DNA of 64,000 bases from Microcaldota archaeon. GTDB taxonomy: Archaea; Micrarchaeota; Micrarchaeia; Micrarchaeales; Micrarchaeaceae. Below are positions 36,015 to 43,878 of the stretch, piece after piece; positions within the stretch are counted from its first letter, which is position 1, and the number at the start of each line of letters is the position of its first letter. The notes under the pieces are model-generated. The model was given only the letters and a program-made list of their open reading frames with translations. It was not told the DNA's origin and ran no database searches. Position numbers and translations under genes: made by a program. Where the stretch lies: the NCBI GenBank assembly GCA_021801355.1, contig JAJYYB010000005.1, forward strand, positions 86,290 through 150,289, given 5' to 3'.

Positions 36015-37193
36015 ATGATAGCTTTTTGTGAGCCACTTGCTTTATGGTCTCCATCTTTTAAATGGATGGAGTACAAGAAGTGCCCAGTAAGTTCCGAAGA
36101 GCTATTGCGCTATATCAAAACTGGTCATGTGCGAGTTTTTGGGCGTAAAAAATGGTTAACGGATGAGGCTTTCAGAAACACGCATTACAAAAATAATCCA
36201 GATTGGAGTAAAGCAGCACTTTGGACCGCATATGATGATGATCTTCTTAAAATCTACGACAAAGACCTGAACAGGAAAAAGGAGGAAAGACGTGTCTGTT
36301 CAGTACCTGATGCAATAGGGTCAGAATATGCAGATAGGGCTTTAAAGCAACCTAATAACCTAGCAGTAAGAGAGGCAAAAAATCTTATACGCAGGAATCA
36401 AGTTCCGGGTGATTGGGACAGAGGATATAGAAATAAACCGAATATGCCACTTAATAAAAAGGTACACGAAGTACTTACCAATTCTTACAATAACATTTTA
36501 GCACGAAAACAAACTCAATCAGATTTGATGATTTTCCCAGTGGATTATATACCGCCACTTTTTGTAGGAGCTTCAAGAAATCTTTCCAAGTATAAAGAAG
36601 GCGATATTAATACTTTACAACTTGACCAATTTCTTAGCGAATGCGTTAATATTTTAAGCTCGTTGAAAACTTTTTCTAACGAGTGGACACTTAACCGATT
36701 TATGAATAGTAGACATAGAAAAGAATTAATAGATTGGTACGATAGGGCGTGCGAACCCACCTCTCCTTTAATAAAGGACGCATCGCTATTAAACCAAAAA
36801 GAAGTAAATTATAATACGGTAAAAGCATTATACGACATGATAGACAAAGGGCTGATTAATGAAGAAGAGGGGATAATGGCCTTGGTGCCCAAAGATCCAT
36901 ACCACGCGACCATTAGTATGGTTAGGGCCATAACGGAGATTGTAGCTATCGCCGTTGCGCCATTAGGCTTCGCAGTAGCTTATGCACCATTAGTTGTTCA
37001 CCTTATCGAAGTTGGGAATAATTATTTGGAAGTTACGAGTAGAAAACCTGTGTCTTCTGCAAGATATAGAGGTATACAGGCACCTTTCATAGCACAAACG
37101 GGAGGTGGTGCTACTCTTATGCAAATAAAACGCATGAGAAACTCCCTTAAGAAACAACTTGATGAATTAAAAAATCAAAAATACAAATTATGA
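36015..37193 (+). CDS. Unrecognised element protein, 392 aa, C-terminal hydrophobic hairpin
   Basis: Mostly soluble and basic N-terminal two-thirds (RKKEERRVC, MNSRHRKELIDW), then a hydrophobic stretch of ~35 residues near 300-335 (IVAIAVAPLGFAVAYAPLVV) that could form a membrane hairpin, then a basic coiled tail (MRNSLKKQLDELKNQKYKL). ATG at 36015 with TTG at 36006 as alternative. No replication or toxin motif recognised. Element codon use. Confidence 0.65.
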   Translation: MIAFCEPLALWSPSFKWMEYKKCPVSSEELLRYIKTGHVRVFGRKKWLTDEAFRNTHYKNNPDWSKAALWTAYDDDLLKIYDKDLNRKKEERRVCSVPDAIGSEYADRALKQPNNLAVREAKNLIRRNQVPGDWDRGYRNKPNMPLNKKVHEVLTNSYNNILARKQTQSDLMIFPVDYIPPLFVGASRNLSKYKEGDINTLQLDQFLSECVNILSSLKTFSNEWTLNRFMNSRHRKELIDWYDRACEPTSPLIKDASLLNQKEVNYNTVKALYDMIDKGLINEEEGIMALVPKDPYHATISMVRAITEIVAIAVAPLGFAVAYAPLVVHLIEVGNNYLEVTSRKPVSSARYRGIQAPFIAQTGGGATLMQIKRMRNSLKKQLDELKNQKYKL

Positions 37194-37215
37194 TAATAGA
37201 TTTTCGGTGTTTATA

Positions 37216-37599
37216 ATGCAAAAAATAGAACTAACTAAGATTTCGGGAAAGGACGATCCAAGGGGTGAGATATTTAATCTAAGTCTTCCGGCGAAGGGTG
37301 TCATAAACATTCAGACCACAAAGAAAGGTTATGGCCGCGGAGGGCACAGCCATAGTTATAACGAAACATTCCTAGTTATTACCGGTAAAGTTGAGTATCA
37401 TACTGGGATAATAAGTAAAGAGCGTATAATTACATTCGGACCGGGTTCTGTAATTCAGACTACGCCAAAAGAACCTCACTACTTAGTAGCTAAAAAATTC
37501 TCGGTACTAATAGAAATTCGGCCTTCTGGCACTAAATATAAAGCCAAAAATTACGAGCCATATCGGAGTAGGGTATTAAAATTAATGGATGGGTACTAA
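37216..37599 (+). CDS. Cupin-domain protein
   Basis: 127 aa. Motif 1 GRGGHSHSYNETFLVITG (HxH...E metal ligands) and motif 2 GSVIQTTPKEPHYLV (His ligand) are intact. A single small beta barrel, similar to RmlC/ketoisomerase-like sugar cupins or stand-alone metal cupins. ATG at 37216 with GGTG at 37206-37209 as ribosome binding site. Last gene of the element; its role there is unknown. Confidence 0.8.
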   Translation: MQKIELTKISGKDDPRGEIFNLSLPAKGVINIQTTKKGYGRGGHSHSYNETFLVITGKVEYHTGIISKERIITFGPGSVIQTTPKEPHYLVAKKFSVLIEIRPSGTKYKAKNYEPYRSRVLKLMDGY

Positions 37600-37795
37600 A
37601 AAATACCTGTTTATGACCTTCTGCTAATGTGTCTGGGCAGAAGTTACCTGAAAACCATCTAATTTTTCATAGAAGCTTTTGTACATTGGCTTTTTTTGGC
37701 GGAAACCTTTTACGAAAAGTTTGCAAAAAGTCTGGGTACGCTAGGCGACATTTTGGAAATGCTCGACGGAAACACTAGGCGCGTTTTTGGCTAAC

Positions 37796-37821
37796 CGTTC
37801 GGAACCAGTAGTGTCCGAACG
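37796..37821. promoter_or_regulatory. Operator-like inverted repeat upstream of integrase start
   Basis: CGTTCGGA and TCCGAACG arms separated by 10 bases, 8 bases before a TATA-like CTTATAAAG and ~90 bases before the integrase ATG at 37911. The position fits a repressor or integrase self-binding site acting on the circular form. Confidence 0.45.
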
Positions 37822-37910
37822 ATATGTGCTTATAAAGCTTGGCCACGCTAAAGATGTGTTCGATTCCGAGCTTTTTTGGCTTGGGATTTTGTTGTTTTTG
37901 TCGTGAGAAA

Positions 37911-37937
37911 ATGGAGCTAGAAACGTCAGAAGCTAGG
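37911..37937 (+). pseudogene. int: Displaced 5' codons of the integrase gene (intN)
   Basis: ATG preceded by GTGAG opens MELETSEAR and continues in frame into the att repeat. In the integrated state this frame leaves the element; across the att core after excision it reads in frame into the integrase body at 33319. The frame was checked codon by codon through both att copies. Confidence 0.8.
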
Positions 37938-37993
37938 CCAAGGACAGCGGGCTTTGGACCCGCGAACATCGGTTCGAATCCGGTCGGGGCTAA
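37936..37993 (+). repeat. attR copy of 58-bp direct repeat (partial tRNA-Gln)
   Basis: Identical to 33242-33299. Lacks the tRNA acceptor 5' strand and most of the D-arm, so not a functional tRNA. Confidence 0.93.
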
Positions 37994-38073
37994 CCCGGAT
38001 TTTTGAGGTAGCTGAAATAAAAACAATTAAATATAAAATGCACCTTAATGATTAGTGGCAGGGTAGATGCGTT

Positions 38074-39219
38074 ATGGATGAAGAAAGCACTATTGACGCG
38101 AATAAGGCTTGGGCGCGAAGAGAGGAGGTCATCGACAAGGGGTTGGAGCGGCGCGGCGTGGCAACAGAAAATGAGTCGTATATACGCTATAAAGATAAAA
38201 ATTTCACTGCCGCGCGCAACTTAACTGGCATGTTTGCCGATAAAGCGTCAGGACTTATTAATGAGATGTCCGAATACGACGAACCCTATCGTCTAAAGAT
38301 GATAGAGGAATTCAATATGCATGTATTCGGCGACTGCGAAAAAAATTCGGGCGAGGACGCAGTAAAGGCATACTACGCGCTTCTGGATGACAAGGCTTTC
38401 ATGGAGAAAGCAAGCGAGCTCATCAGCCAATCCATGGATCCGGCCAATATGCCCAAAGACGCCAAAAGAAATTTTCAGCAATATGGCTTTGGAAATAAAA
38501 AATGGGTTGATGATGAAGCAATTGATTATATGACCCACGGGCTGATTAGCCGCATGAAGGCAAAAGGGATGGGCGAAGATGAGCAACTGGCTGTCCGAGC
38601 GATCTTCTATTCACAGCTGATGATGGACTTGGAGACGTCTATAAAAAAGGAGCAGGACGCGGAAAAGGCGGCTGAAGCCGCAAGGGAAGCTAGGGAACAG
38701 CGGAAAACCGAAAAGTTCGGAGCCGCGTATGACTTTGCTGACAAATATTATGATGAAGCATACGAGGTATATCGTGATCTTGTGAACCCAGTGGGAGGCA
38801 TGCCATCTGGTGGCAGTCGTCCTAGCGGCGGGATTGATAATATGCGGGAGCGCCTTAGCGTGGTGCAGAGGTTCAATCAGCACGCCTTCGCGGATTGTGC
38901 GGCCAAATCTAGCGAATCTTCAGCAAACGCATACAATGCGCTCTTGAAGGACAAGGCTTTCATTGACAAAGCAGATAAACTCGTGGCCAAGGCAATAAAG
39001 TCCAAGAATCTGCATGATGTGCCAGATTATTTAATGGCCAAGTTTCGTTCTCATGGTTACGGACATGATGCAGAGGTTGACAACTGGGTGCTCTGGTCTA
39101 TCGTTCAGCATAACAACATAGATGTCGGAAATTATGAAGAACAGAACGTCATCCGCTGTATATTGATGTCAAGGTTGCTAACAGATTACGAGAAAGCTCT
39201 AAAAAAGAAGTTGGGTTAA
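38074..39219 (+). CDS. Unrecognised protein with tandem duplicated domain, 381 aa
   Basis: Two copies of a ~115-aa helical domain: first at about residues 75-195 (EEFNMHVFGDC, AYYALLDDKAFMEKA, QYGFGNKKWVDDE, AVRAIFYSQLMMDLE), second at about 265-380 (QRFNQHAFADC, AYNALLKDKAFIDKA, SHGYGHDAEVDNW, VIRCILMSRLLTDYE), joined by a charged Ala/Glu linker. One conserved Cys per copy. No signal peptide. Begins 80 bp outside attR; upstream of it lies only the element. Function unknown. Confidence 0.75.
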   Translation: MDEESTIDANKAWARREEVIDKGLERRGVATENESYIRYKDKNFTAARNLTGMFADKASGLINEMSEYDEPYRLKMIEEFNMHVFGDCEKNSGEDAVKAYYALLDDKAFMEKASELISQSMDPANMPKDAKRNFQQYGFGNKKWVDDEAIDYMTHGLISRMKAKGMGEDEQLAVRAIFYSQLMMDLETSIKKEQDAEKAAEAAREAREQRKTEKFGAAYDFADKYYDEAYEVYRDLVNPVGGMPSGGSRPSGGIDNMRERLSVVQRFNQHAFADCAAKSSESSANAYNALLKDKAFIDKADKLVAKAIKSKNLHDVPDYLMAKFRSHGYGHDAEVDNWVLWSIVQHNNIDVGNYEEQNVIRCILMSRLLTDYEKALKKKLG

Positions 39220-39540
39220 TAAGCCCTGACTAAGTTAACCTTGTCGTCGCAAAATGAACGGTTCGAATGCGATTTAGGCTAACAAACTCAATTAATGTTA
39301 GCGATAACTGGTAAACACGCTTATATAAATTTTAAGCGATAAGTAAGAGTTTAAAATTGTTACCGCCAGCCGATCTAAGATTCTCTTAGCACACCTACTG
39401 CGTTTAAAATCCTTACATGGCGACGGTTCTTGGATGACCTACCAAAATTTCCAGCGTCACCAAATTTTTATCGTCTCGTAACTTTATTAAACTCTTATAC
39501 CAATAAGAAACTATTAATTCGTGGCTTTCGCTGTGATATA
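39220..39540 (+). other. Intergenic stretch with degenerate att-like sequence
   Basis: 321 bp. 39259-39282 resembles the tRNA-Gln T-arm/3' end (19 of 24 bases) and 39240-39249 repeats the CTTGTCGTCG found at the integrase 5' end. A TTATATAAATTTTAA TATA-like run lies at about 39321-39335. No ORF supported. Confidence 0.45.
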
Positions 39541-40203
39541 TTGACAAAACACGTGCCTAAAGTCTGGATTAACTGCGCAGTCAGCTTGGATGGTAAACTG
39601 GCCTTCGCCTCCGGGCGCCGCGCTAACCTATCCGGCCCAAATGACATGCGCCGCGTCCAGCGCATAAGGAGTGCGAGCGATGCGATACTGGTAGGTGTTG
39701 GCACAGTGATAAAAGATAATCCGTCTTTAAAAGTGCACTGGGAGCTACTTGGGATAAAGCCAAAATCGCATAGGACTCCTATAAGGGTAGTGATAGATTC
39801 TAATGGCAGGACGCCGAAAGGGGCAAAAGTCATGGATGGCAGCGCACCAACTGCGATAATAACCGCAGAGCAATGCAAACGCGCTTTCCCGACTTTTGTG
39901 CATCACGCGTCTTTCGGCAATGGGCATGTCGACATACGCATGGCACTTGAGTGGCTATCAACAGAATTTGGCGTACGAAAGCTGATGGTGGAAGGCGGAT
40001 CCCGGATAATCACGAGCTTTATCAACGAAGGCCTGGCTGACAGGATCACAGTTTTTGTCGCTCCTGTACTGATAGGCGGAATTACTGCTCCATCACTAAT
40101 GGCAGGGGCGGATTGCAGGGATGAAAAGTGCATGGTTAAGCTGCATCTCGTAGGAGTAAAGAGGCTGGACGATGGTGTTCTGTTGGATTTCAAAAGAAAA
40201 TAA
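39541..40203 (+). CDS. ribD: Diaminohydroxyphosphoribosylaminopyrimidine reductase (RibD C-terminal type)
   Basis: 220 aa. WINCAVSLDGKLAFASG, RIRSASDAILVGVGTVIKDN, LMVEGGSRIITSFI and FVAPVLIGG are the stand-alone archaeal/fungal pyrimidine-deaminase-free reductase. Reduces the ribosyl side chain with NAD(P)H in riboflavin synthesis. The TTG at 39541 follows GTGAT; GTG at 39553 is possible. Upstream in-frame codons to 39430 look unconserved. Eleven bases before ribA. Confidence 0.87.
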   Translation: MTKHVPKVWINCAVSLDGKLAFASGRRANLSGPNDMRRVQRIRSASDAILVGVGTVIKDNPSLKVHWELLGIKPKSHRTPIRVVIDSNGRTPKGAKVMDGSAPTAIITAEQCKRAFPTFVHHASFGNGHVDIRMALEWLSTEFGVRKLMVEGGSRIITSFINEGLADRITVFVAPVLIGGITAPSLMAGADCRDEKCMVKLHLVGVKRLDDGVLLDFKRK

Positions 40204-40214
40204 ACGATGGTCAA

Positions 40215-40910
40215 ATGACTTACGGTCTTTCAAAATCGGATGTAGAAAGCCTGCTTCTAGAAAGCGCCAAACATTCATGCAAAAAATCAGATGCCCCCTG
40301 CGTCAAGATAGCGGCAATAGCGAAGCTTCCCACAAGATTCGGCAAGTTCCAAGTTCTCGCTTTCGATAACAATATCGATAGCAAGGAACACATAGCCCTA
40401 GTGCACGGCAAGGTTTTAGGCAAAAGCAATGTTCTTGTGCGAATACATTCAGAGTGCCTTACCGGCGACGCGTTAGGTTCTATGCGGTGCGATTGCAGGG
40501 ATCAGTTGGAAGCAGCGCTGAAGCGCATTTCAAAGGCGAAAGCTGGCGTATTGTTGTATCTAAGGCAGGAAGGCAGGGGCGTTGGTCTTGAGAACAAGAT
40601 AAGGGCATACCAGCTTCAGGATAAAGGGTATGATACGTTCGAGGCGAACGAGGCGCTGGGGTTCAAGTACGACGAGCGCGACTATGCCATAGCGGCCCAT
40701 ATACTCAATTCCCTTCACATAAAATCAATAAATTTGATGACAAACAATCCGAACAAAATCAGCGACCTAAAACATCATGGTGTAAAAATAACTGGCAGGA
40801 TACCAATAGTCACAAAACCAAACAAATACAACATGTTTTATCTCAAGACAAAAATGGTTAAGGGCGGCCAAATGCTCGATATACACCAAGCGGAGGCCAG
40901 AGGCAGATAA
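40215..40910 (+). CDS. ribA: GTP cyclohydrolase II
   Basis: 231 aa. Zinc ligands in SECLTGDALGSMRCDCRDQL, catalytic LYLRQEGRGVGLENKI and MTNNPNKISDLKHHGV. Opens GTP to 2,5-diamino-6-ribosylaminopyrimidinone phosphate, formate and pyrophosphate, the first step of riboflavin synthesis. Most archaea use the unrelated GTP cyclohydrolase III plus a deformylase, so this bacterial-type enzyme suggests transfer. The ~35-residue N-terminal lead (KSDVESLLLESAKHSCKK) is longer than usual. Operon with ribD. Confidence 0.93.
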   Translation: MTYGLSKSDVESLLLESAKHSCKKSDAPCVKIAAIAKLPTRFGKFQVLAFDNNIDSKEHIALVHGKVLGKSNVLVRIHSECLTGDALGSMRCDCRDQLEAALKRISKAKAGVLLYLRQEGRGVGLENKIRAYQLQDKGYDTFEANEALGFKYDERDYAIAAHILNSLHIKSINLMTNNPNKISDLKHHGVKITGRIPIVTKPNKYNMFYLKTKMVKGGQMLDIHQAEARGR

Positions 40911-41290
40911 CCATACATCGGTCAACGCCAATTATGTCTCATTCAGGCAGAAGTCACTGCGTTGTCTACGAAAAAGTCACGTCTGAAACGGATATAAGTT
41001 CGCCTCTATCGATGCGCTTATTTGTCAGTGCAAAGATGCGGAGCTGCACATGGGTTCAGATACCAGTAATATAGAAATGTCCTACGGGCGTTCGCGAGGA
41101 AAATGCACCGCGCTCAAAAGAAAGCCCGGCATCGGGCCAAGGCGCTGCATATGAAAAGTATTAAGACTTGTCTAAGGTAATACTTGCGTGATACTACACC
41201 GCCTGCATGCTACCAATTGCAACATCACAACGGGGCCTTTGGTATTAATTTATAGCTTTAAGGCAAGAACTTTATAATAGGTCAAAGAGC
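40911..41290 (+). other. Intergenic stretch without identified gene
   Basis: 380 bp between ribA and the antiporter. A TATA-like CTTTATAATAG at 41270-41280 is close to the antiporter start. No tRNA, C/D RNA or ORF could be supported. Confidence 0.4.
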
Positions 41291-42496
41291 ATGATCGCTT
41301 CGCTGCTGCAGATAAGCTCAAGTTCGACCGTGCTAGTAGCAGTAGCTCTGATAATAATACTCGGCTATATAAGCCTAGATTTGTTCAGACGAACGCGTAT
41401 CCCACAGTTGCTAATCCTGATGCTGATAGGCATTTTCTTGGTTCAGATACTCAATTTTGTGCCTGTGGACTACCTAAATGTGCTCAGGGCGTTGGCACCT
41501 ATCTTCGGTAGCCTTGCGTTGGTAGTAATAATGTTCAACGGCAGCGGCGATTTGAAGTTCGAATCTTCGCTAATCAAAAACTGGAAGGGCGTCGCGCTGG
41601 GTATACTGGATAATCTCATATCATTGGTGCTCCTTTCACTTTTCATGTACTACGCCTTTCAATGGCCACCTATATACGGGGCGATACTAGGCATAATCCT
41701 CGGGGAAACAAGCAGTATAGTGGTGATACCTTTCATCAGAAAGGTAAAAATTAGCGCTGATCTTTTCAAAACTTTGTTCATAGAATCTACGCTCAACTCG
41801 ATCGTTGCTATACTGATGTTCTCATTAGCCATCGTGCTCGTGACCAACCAATCATTCTCTGTGCTCTCCTTTACCACATATATACTTGATTACATAAGCC
41901 TGGCGGTGGTTATAGGGATTGTAGCGGGGATAGGATGGCTGTTCGTTCTCAACTCTTTGAAAAGCGCGAGGGAGTACCTTGCCACAATAGCAGTCGCGAT
42001 TTTACTTTATGGTCTGGTTGACATATTCAACGGGTCAGCAATAATAACCGTGATGATTTTCGGCATGATAATCGGCAATAGGAAATTCTTCGCCAAGGCT
42101 CTCAAATTGGATATGGATTTCAACCCGAACAAGGAAAAAGTAGTGGAAAAAGAGCTAGAATTCTTAATAAGCACATTTTTCTTCGTTTTTATGGGAATGA
42201 TAACCGTACTTTCTGTACAGTACGCGATATATGGGCTCGTTGTGGCCCTACTACTTATATTGGTTAGGTATCCCGAAGTTGCCCTTGTACTCAAGCGCTC
42301 TACGAAGCAAGAGAGAGGCCTCGTGTTCTCCTTAATGCCACGCGGAGTAACAGTAGCTACATTGGCAACTATAGCCTATGGGATGGGTGGCCAGTACTTC
42401 ACGCAGACTTTTTACATTTCGTTTTTCGTAATAGCGATCACAAGCATAGTATCGAGCATACTTCTGAATAAAGTAAAGGTTGAAGTCAAAAAGTAG
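41291..42496 (+). CDS. Cation:proton antiporter, CPA1-like
   Basis: 401 aa, about 11-12 membrane helices. The fold pattern of CPA1 antiporters is visible (TRIPQLLILMLIGIFL, then the ion-site helices), but the usual ND motif reads ESTLNSIVAIL (Ser for Asp) and the TDP region reads GETSSIVVIPFIRK. Likely exchanges a monovalent cation for protons, though the missing Asp makes mechanism uncertain. ATG 41291 with AGGTC upstream. Confidence 0.8.
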   Translation: MIASLLQISSSSTVLVAVALIIILGYISLDLFRRTRIPQLLILMLIGIFLVQILNFVPVDYLNVLRALAPIFGSLALVVIMFNGSGDLKFESSLIKNWKGVALGILDNLISLVLLSLFMYYAFQWPPIYGAILGIILGETSSIVVIPFIRKVKISADLFKTLFIESTLNSIVAILMFSLAIVLVTNQSFSVLSFTTYILDYISLAVVIGIVAGIGWLFVLNSLKSAREYLATIAVAILLYGLVDIFNGSAIITVMIFGMIIGNRKFFAKALKLDMDFNPNKEKVVEKELEFLISTFFFVFMGMITVLSVQYAIYGLVVALLLILVRYPEVALVLKRSTKQERGLVFSLMPRGVTVATLATIAYGMGGQYFTQTFYISFFVIAITSIVSSILLNKVKVEVKK

Positions 42497-42804
42497 TGTG
42501 ACTTATTTTGTTGGGAGCTTTTTCCAATAGGGAAATATAACAAAGAGGCTGCTCCTTGAGACTCTAAATCCGGTTGAGAAAAGTAAGTTCGGCATCGGCC
42601 CGATAAACAGGCTGCTGCAAACGCATAGACTTGAAATGAAAGTAGGTGGCGCTGTCTGTAAAGCTTATTATTCCTATTCGTGCTATCAATAAATGAGTGA
42701 TGAGACGAGGTATTTCTGAAATGTGATGAAAAAGAGAGTCTCTGACTTTTATTTCGTTAAGCCATACATTTAGGTCCAATCTTTAAATAGCACAGTGATT
42801 AAGC
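42497..42804 (+). other. Intergenic stretch containing a C/D box sRNA
   Basis: 308 bp. Besides the sRNA at about 42690-42752, a TTTAAATAG TATA-like box lies 25 bases before the CAP gene. Nothing else identified. Confidence 0.5.
42690..42752 (+). ncRNA. C/D box sRNA (dual guide)
   Basis: Box C GTGATGA (42697-42703), 12-nt guide GACGAGGTATTT, box D' CTGA (42716-42719), box C' GTGATGA (42723-42729), 12-nt guide AAAAGAGAGTCT, box D CTGA (42742-42745). All four boxes match consensus and both guides are exactly 12 nt, the canonical archaeal arrangement that directs 2'-O-methylation. Predicted targets are AAATACCTCGTC and AGACTCTCTTTT, modified opposite the fifth base from each D box. Confidence 0.9.
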
Positions 42805-43878
42805 ATGGTTTTAGGTGCCATAATACGTTTTATAATGTCAGTGCTCCTAGTCTCGATACTTGTACTGCTTATTTTTTCACCAAGTCTCTCAAATAACCTG
42901 ATAAAGATTTTAAGCACTGCATCAAATGCGACTTTACAAGCACCTGCAACTACCACCAACCTATCCTACCCTACCACTACGATAAAAGCCAACTACGTTC
43001 CGCAGGATAAGTTGGTAACATACGCTCTATCTCTAATCAACAAGGATAGGCAGTTATATAACTTATCAAATGTTTCTTACTCCGCTGAGCCTTCAGCGCA
43101 GCAGCATTCCGAAAGCATGCTCCAGAATGCATACTTCAGCCATTGGGATATATACGGACTGAAGCCTTACATGAGATATACTATTCTAGGGGGCAATCAG
43201 AGTATCGATGAAAATATAGCTTACGTGTACAATAGCAGTGGTGTAAATGTAACAAATGCACTATACCAGATGGAGTACAGTATGATGTACAACGACGCCA
43301 AATGCTGCAACAACGGCCACAGGGACAACATCCTGGATCCGCAACACAACCAGGTGAGCATAGGCGTAGCGTATAACGCCACAACAGTTTACTTTACAGA
43401 AGACTTCATCGATGACTACATAAACTGGTTCTACGGCACTCCGGCTTTCAGTAATGGTATGGTATACTTGAATGGCACCTGCGCAGATAATTACGACCTG
43501 CACGAAGTGCTTGTAACGTATGACCAACCAGCATCGTCGCTCAACCGTTCGCAGTTAAAAAACCCCCCGTATAATGCGTCTTATGGATACGGCACTACAA
43601 TAGCAGGCATAGGTTACACTGAAATGCAAGGCAATACGAGATTGACCTATAGCTACGGCAACATAACGCTAAACGCCACTAAATACCTAGTCCAGGGCAA
43701 CAAGTTCGGCGTTTCATTTAACATGGATGGCATCATAAGCAGATATGGCGCGGGCGAATACACCGTAATGGTAATAATAAATGAGACTGATGTGAGCCCT
43801 CAAACTTCATTCCTAGCGGCAACTCACACATTCTTCATAAATGGCTCCGGGAAGGAGTACATACCTAGCGATGTCTGA
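42805..43878 (+). CDS. Secreted CAP (SCP/PR1) domain protein
   Basis: 357 aa. N-terminal membrane anchor or signal (LVSILVLLIFSPSLSNNL), Ser/Thr linker, then CAP domain: LINKDRQLYNL, QQHSESMLQNAYFSHWD (His and Glu of the CAP cavity), SIDENIAYVY, GHRDNILDPQHNQVSIGVAY. A beta-rich C-terminal region follows, with many N-x-S/T sites. Extracellular role unknown; CAP domains occur in adhesion and binding proteins. Confidence 0.85.
   Translation: MVLGAIIRFIMSVLLVSILVLLIFSPSLSNNLIKILSTASNATLQAPATTTNLSYPTTTIKANYVPQDKLVTYALSLINKDRQLYNLSNVSYSAEPSAQQHSESMLQNAYFSHWDIYGLKPYMRYTILGGNQSIDENIAYVYNSSGVNVTNALYQMEYSMMYNDAKCCNNGHRDNILDPQHNQVSIGVAYNATTVYFTEDFIDDYINWFYGTPAFSNGMVYLNGTCADNYDLHEVLVTYDQPASSLNRSQLKNPPYNASYGYGTTIAGIGYTEMQGNTRLTYSYGNITLNATKYLVQGNKFGVSFNMDGIISRYGAGEYTVMVIINETDVSPQTSFLAATHTFFINGSGKEYIPSDV

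Larger units (their letters stand above)
33242..37993 (+). mobile_element. Integrated element (~4.7 kb) in tRNA-Gln
   Basis: Bounded by a perfect 58-bp direct repeat (33242-33299 and 37936-37993) that includes most of tRNA-Gln. It starts with a tyrosine integrase gene, holds a repeat-rich region, a hairpin-dense region and four further ORFs, three without recognised function. The interior from 34.8 to 37.6 kb is visibly more AT-rich than the host genes. The excised circle would be 4694 bp. No capsid, conjugation or recognised replication gene is present, so it is more plasmid- or satellite-like than viral on this evidence. Confidence 0.88.
37600..38073 (+). other. Intergenic stretch carrying integrase promoter region and attR
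   Basis: 474 bp. Contains an inverted repeat at 37796-37821, a TATA-like CTTATAAAG at 37829-37837, the displaced integrase ATG at 37911, and attR. Otherwise no coding sequence is supported. Confidence 0.6.

Noticed and set aside
40980..41110. Possible tRNA remnant (GGGTTCAGATACC)
   Set aside because: No paired acceptor, D or anticodon stems could be built around it.
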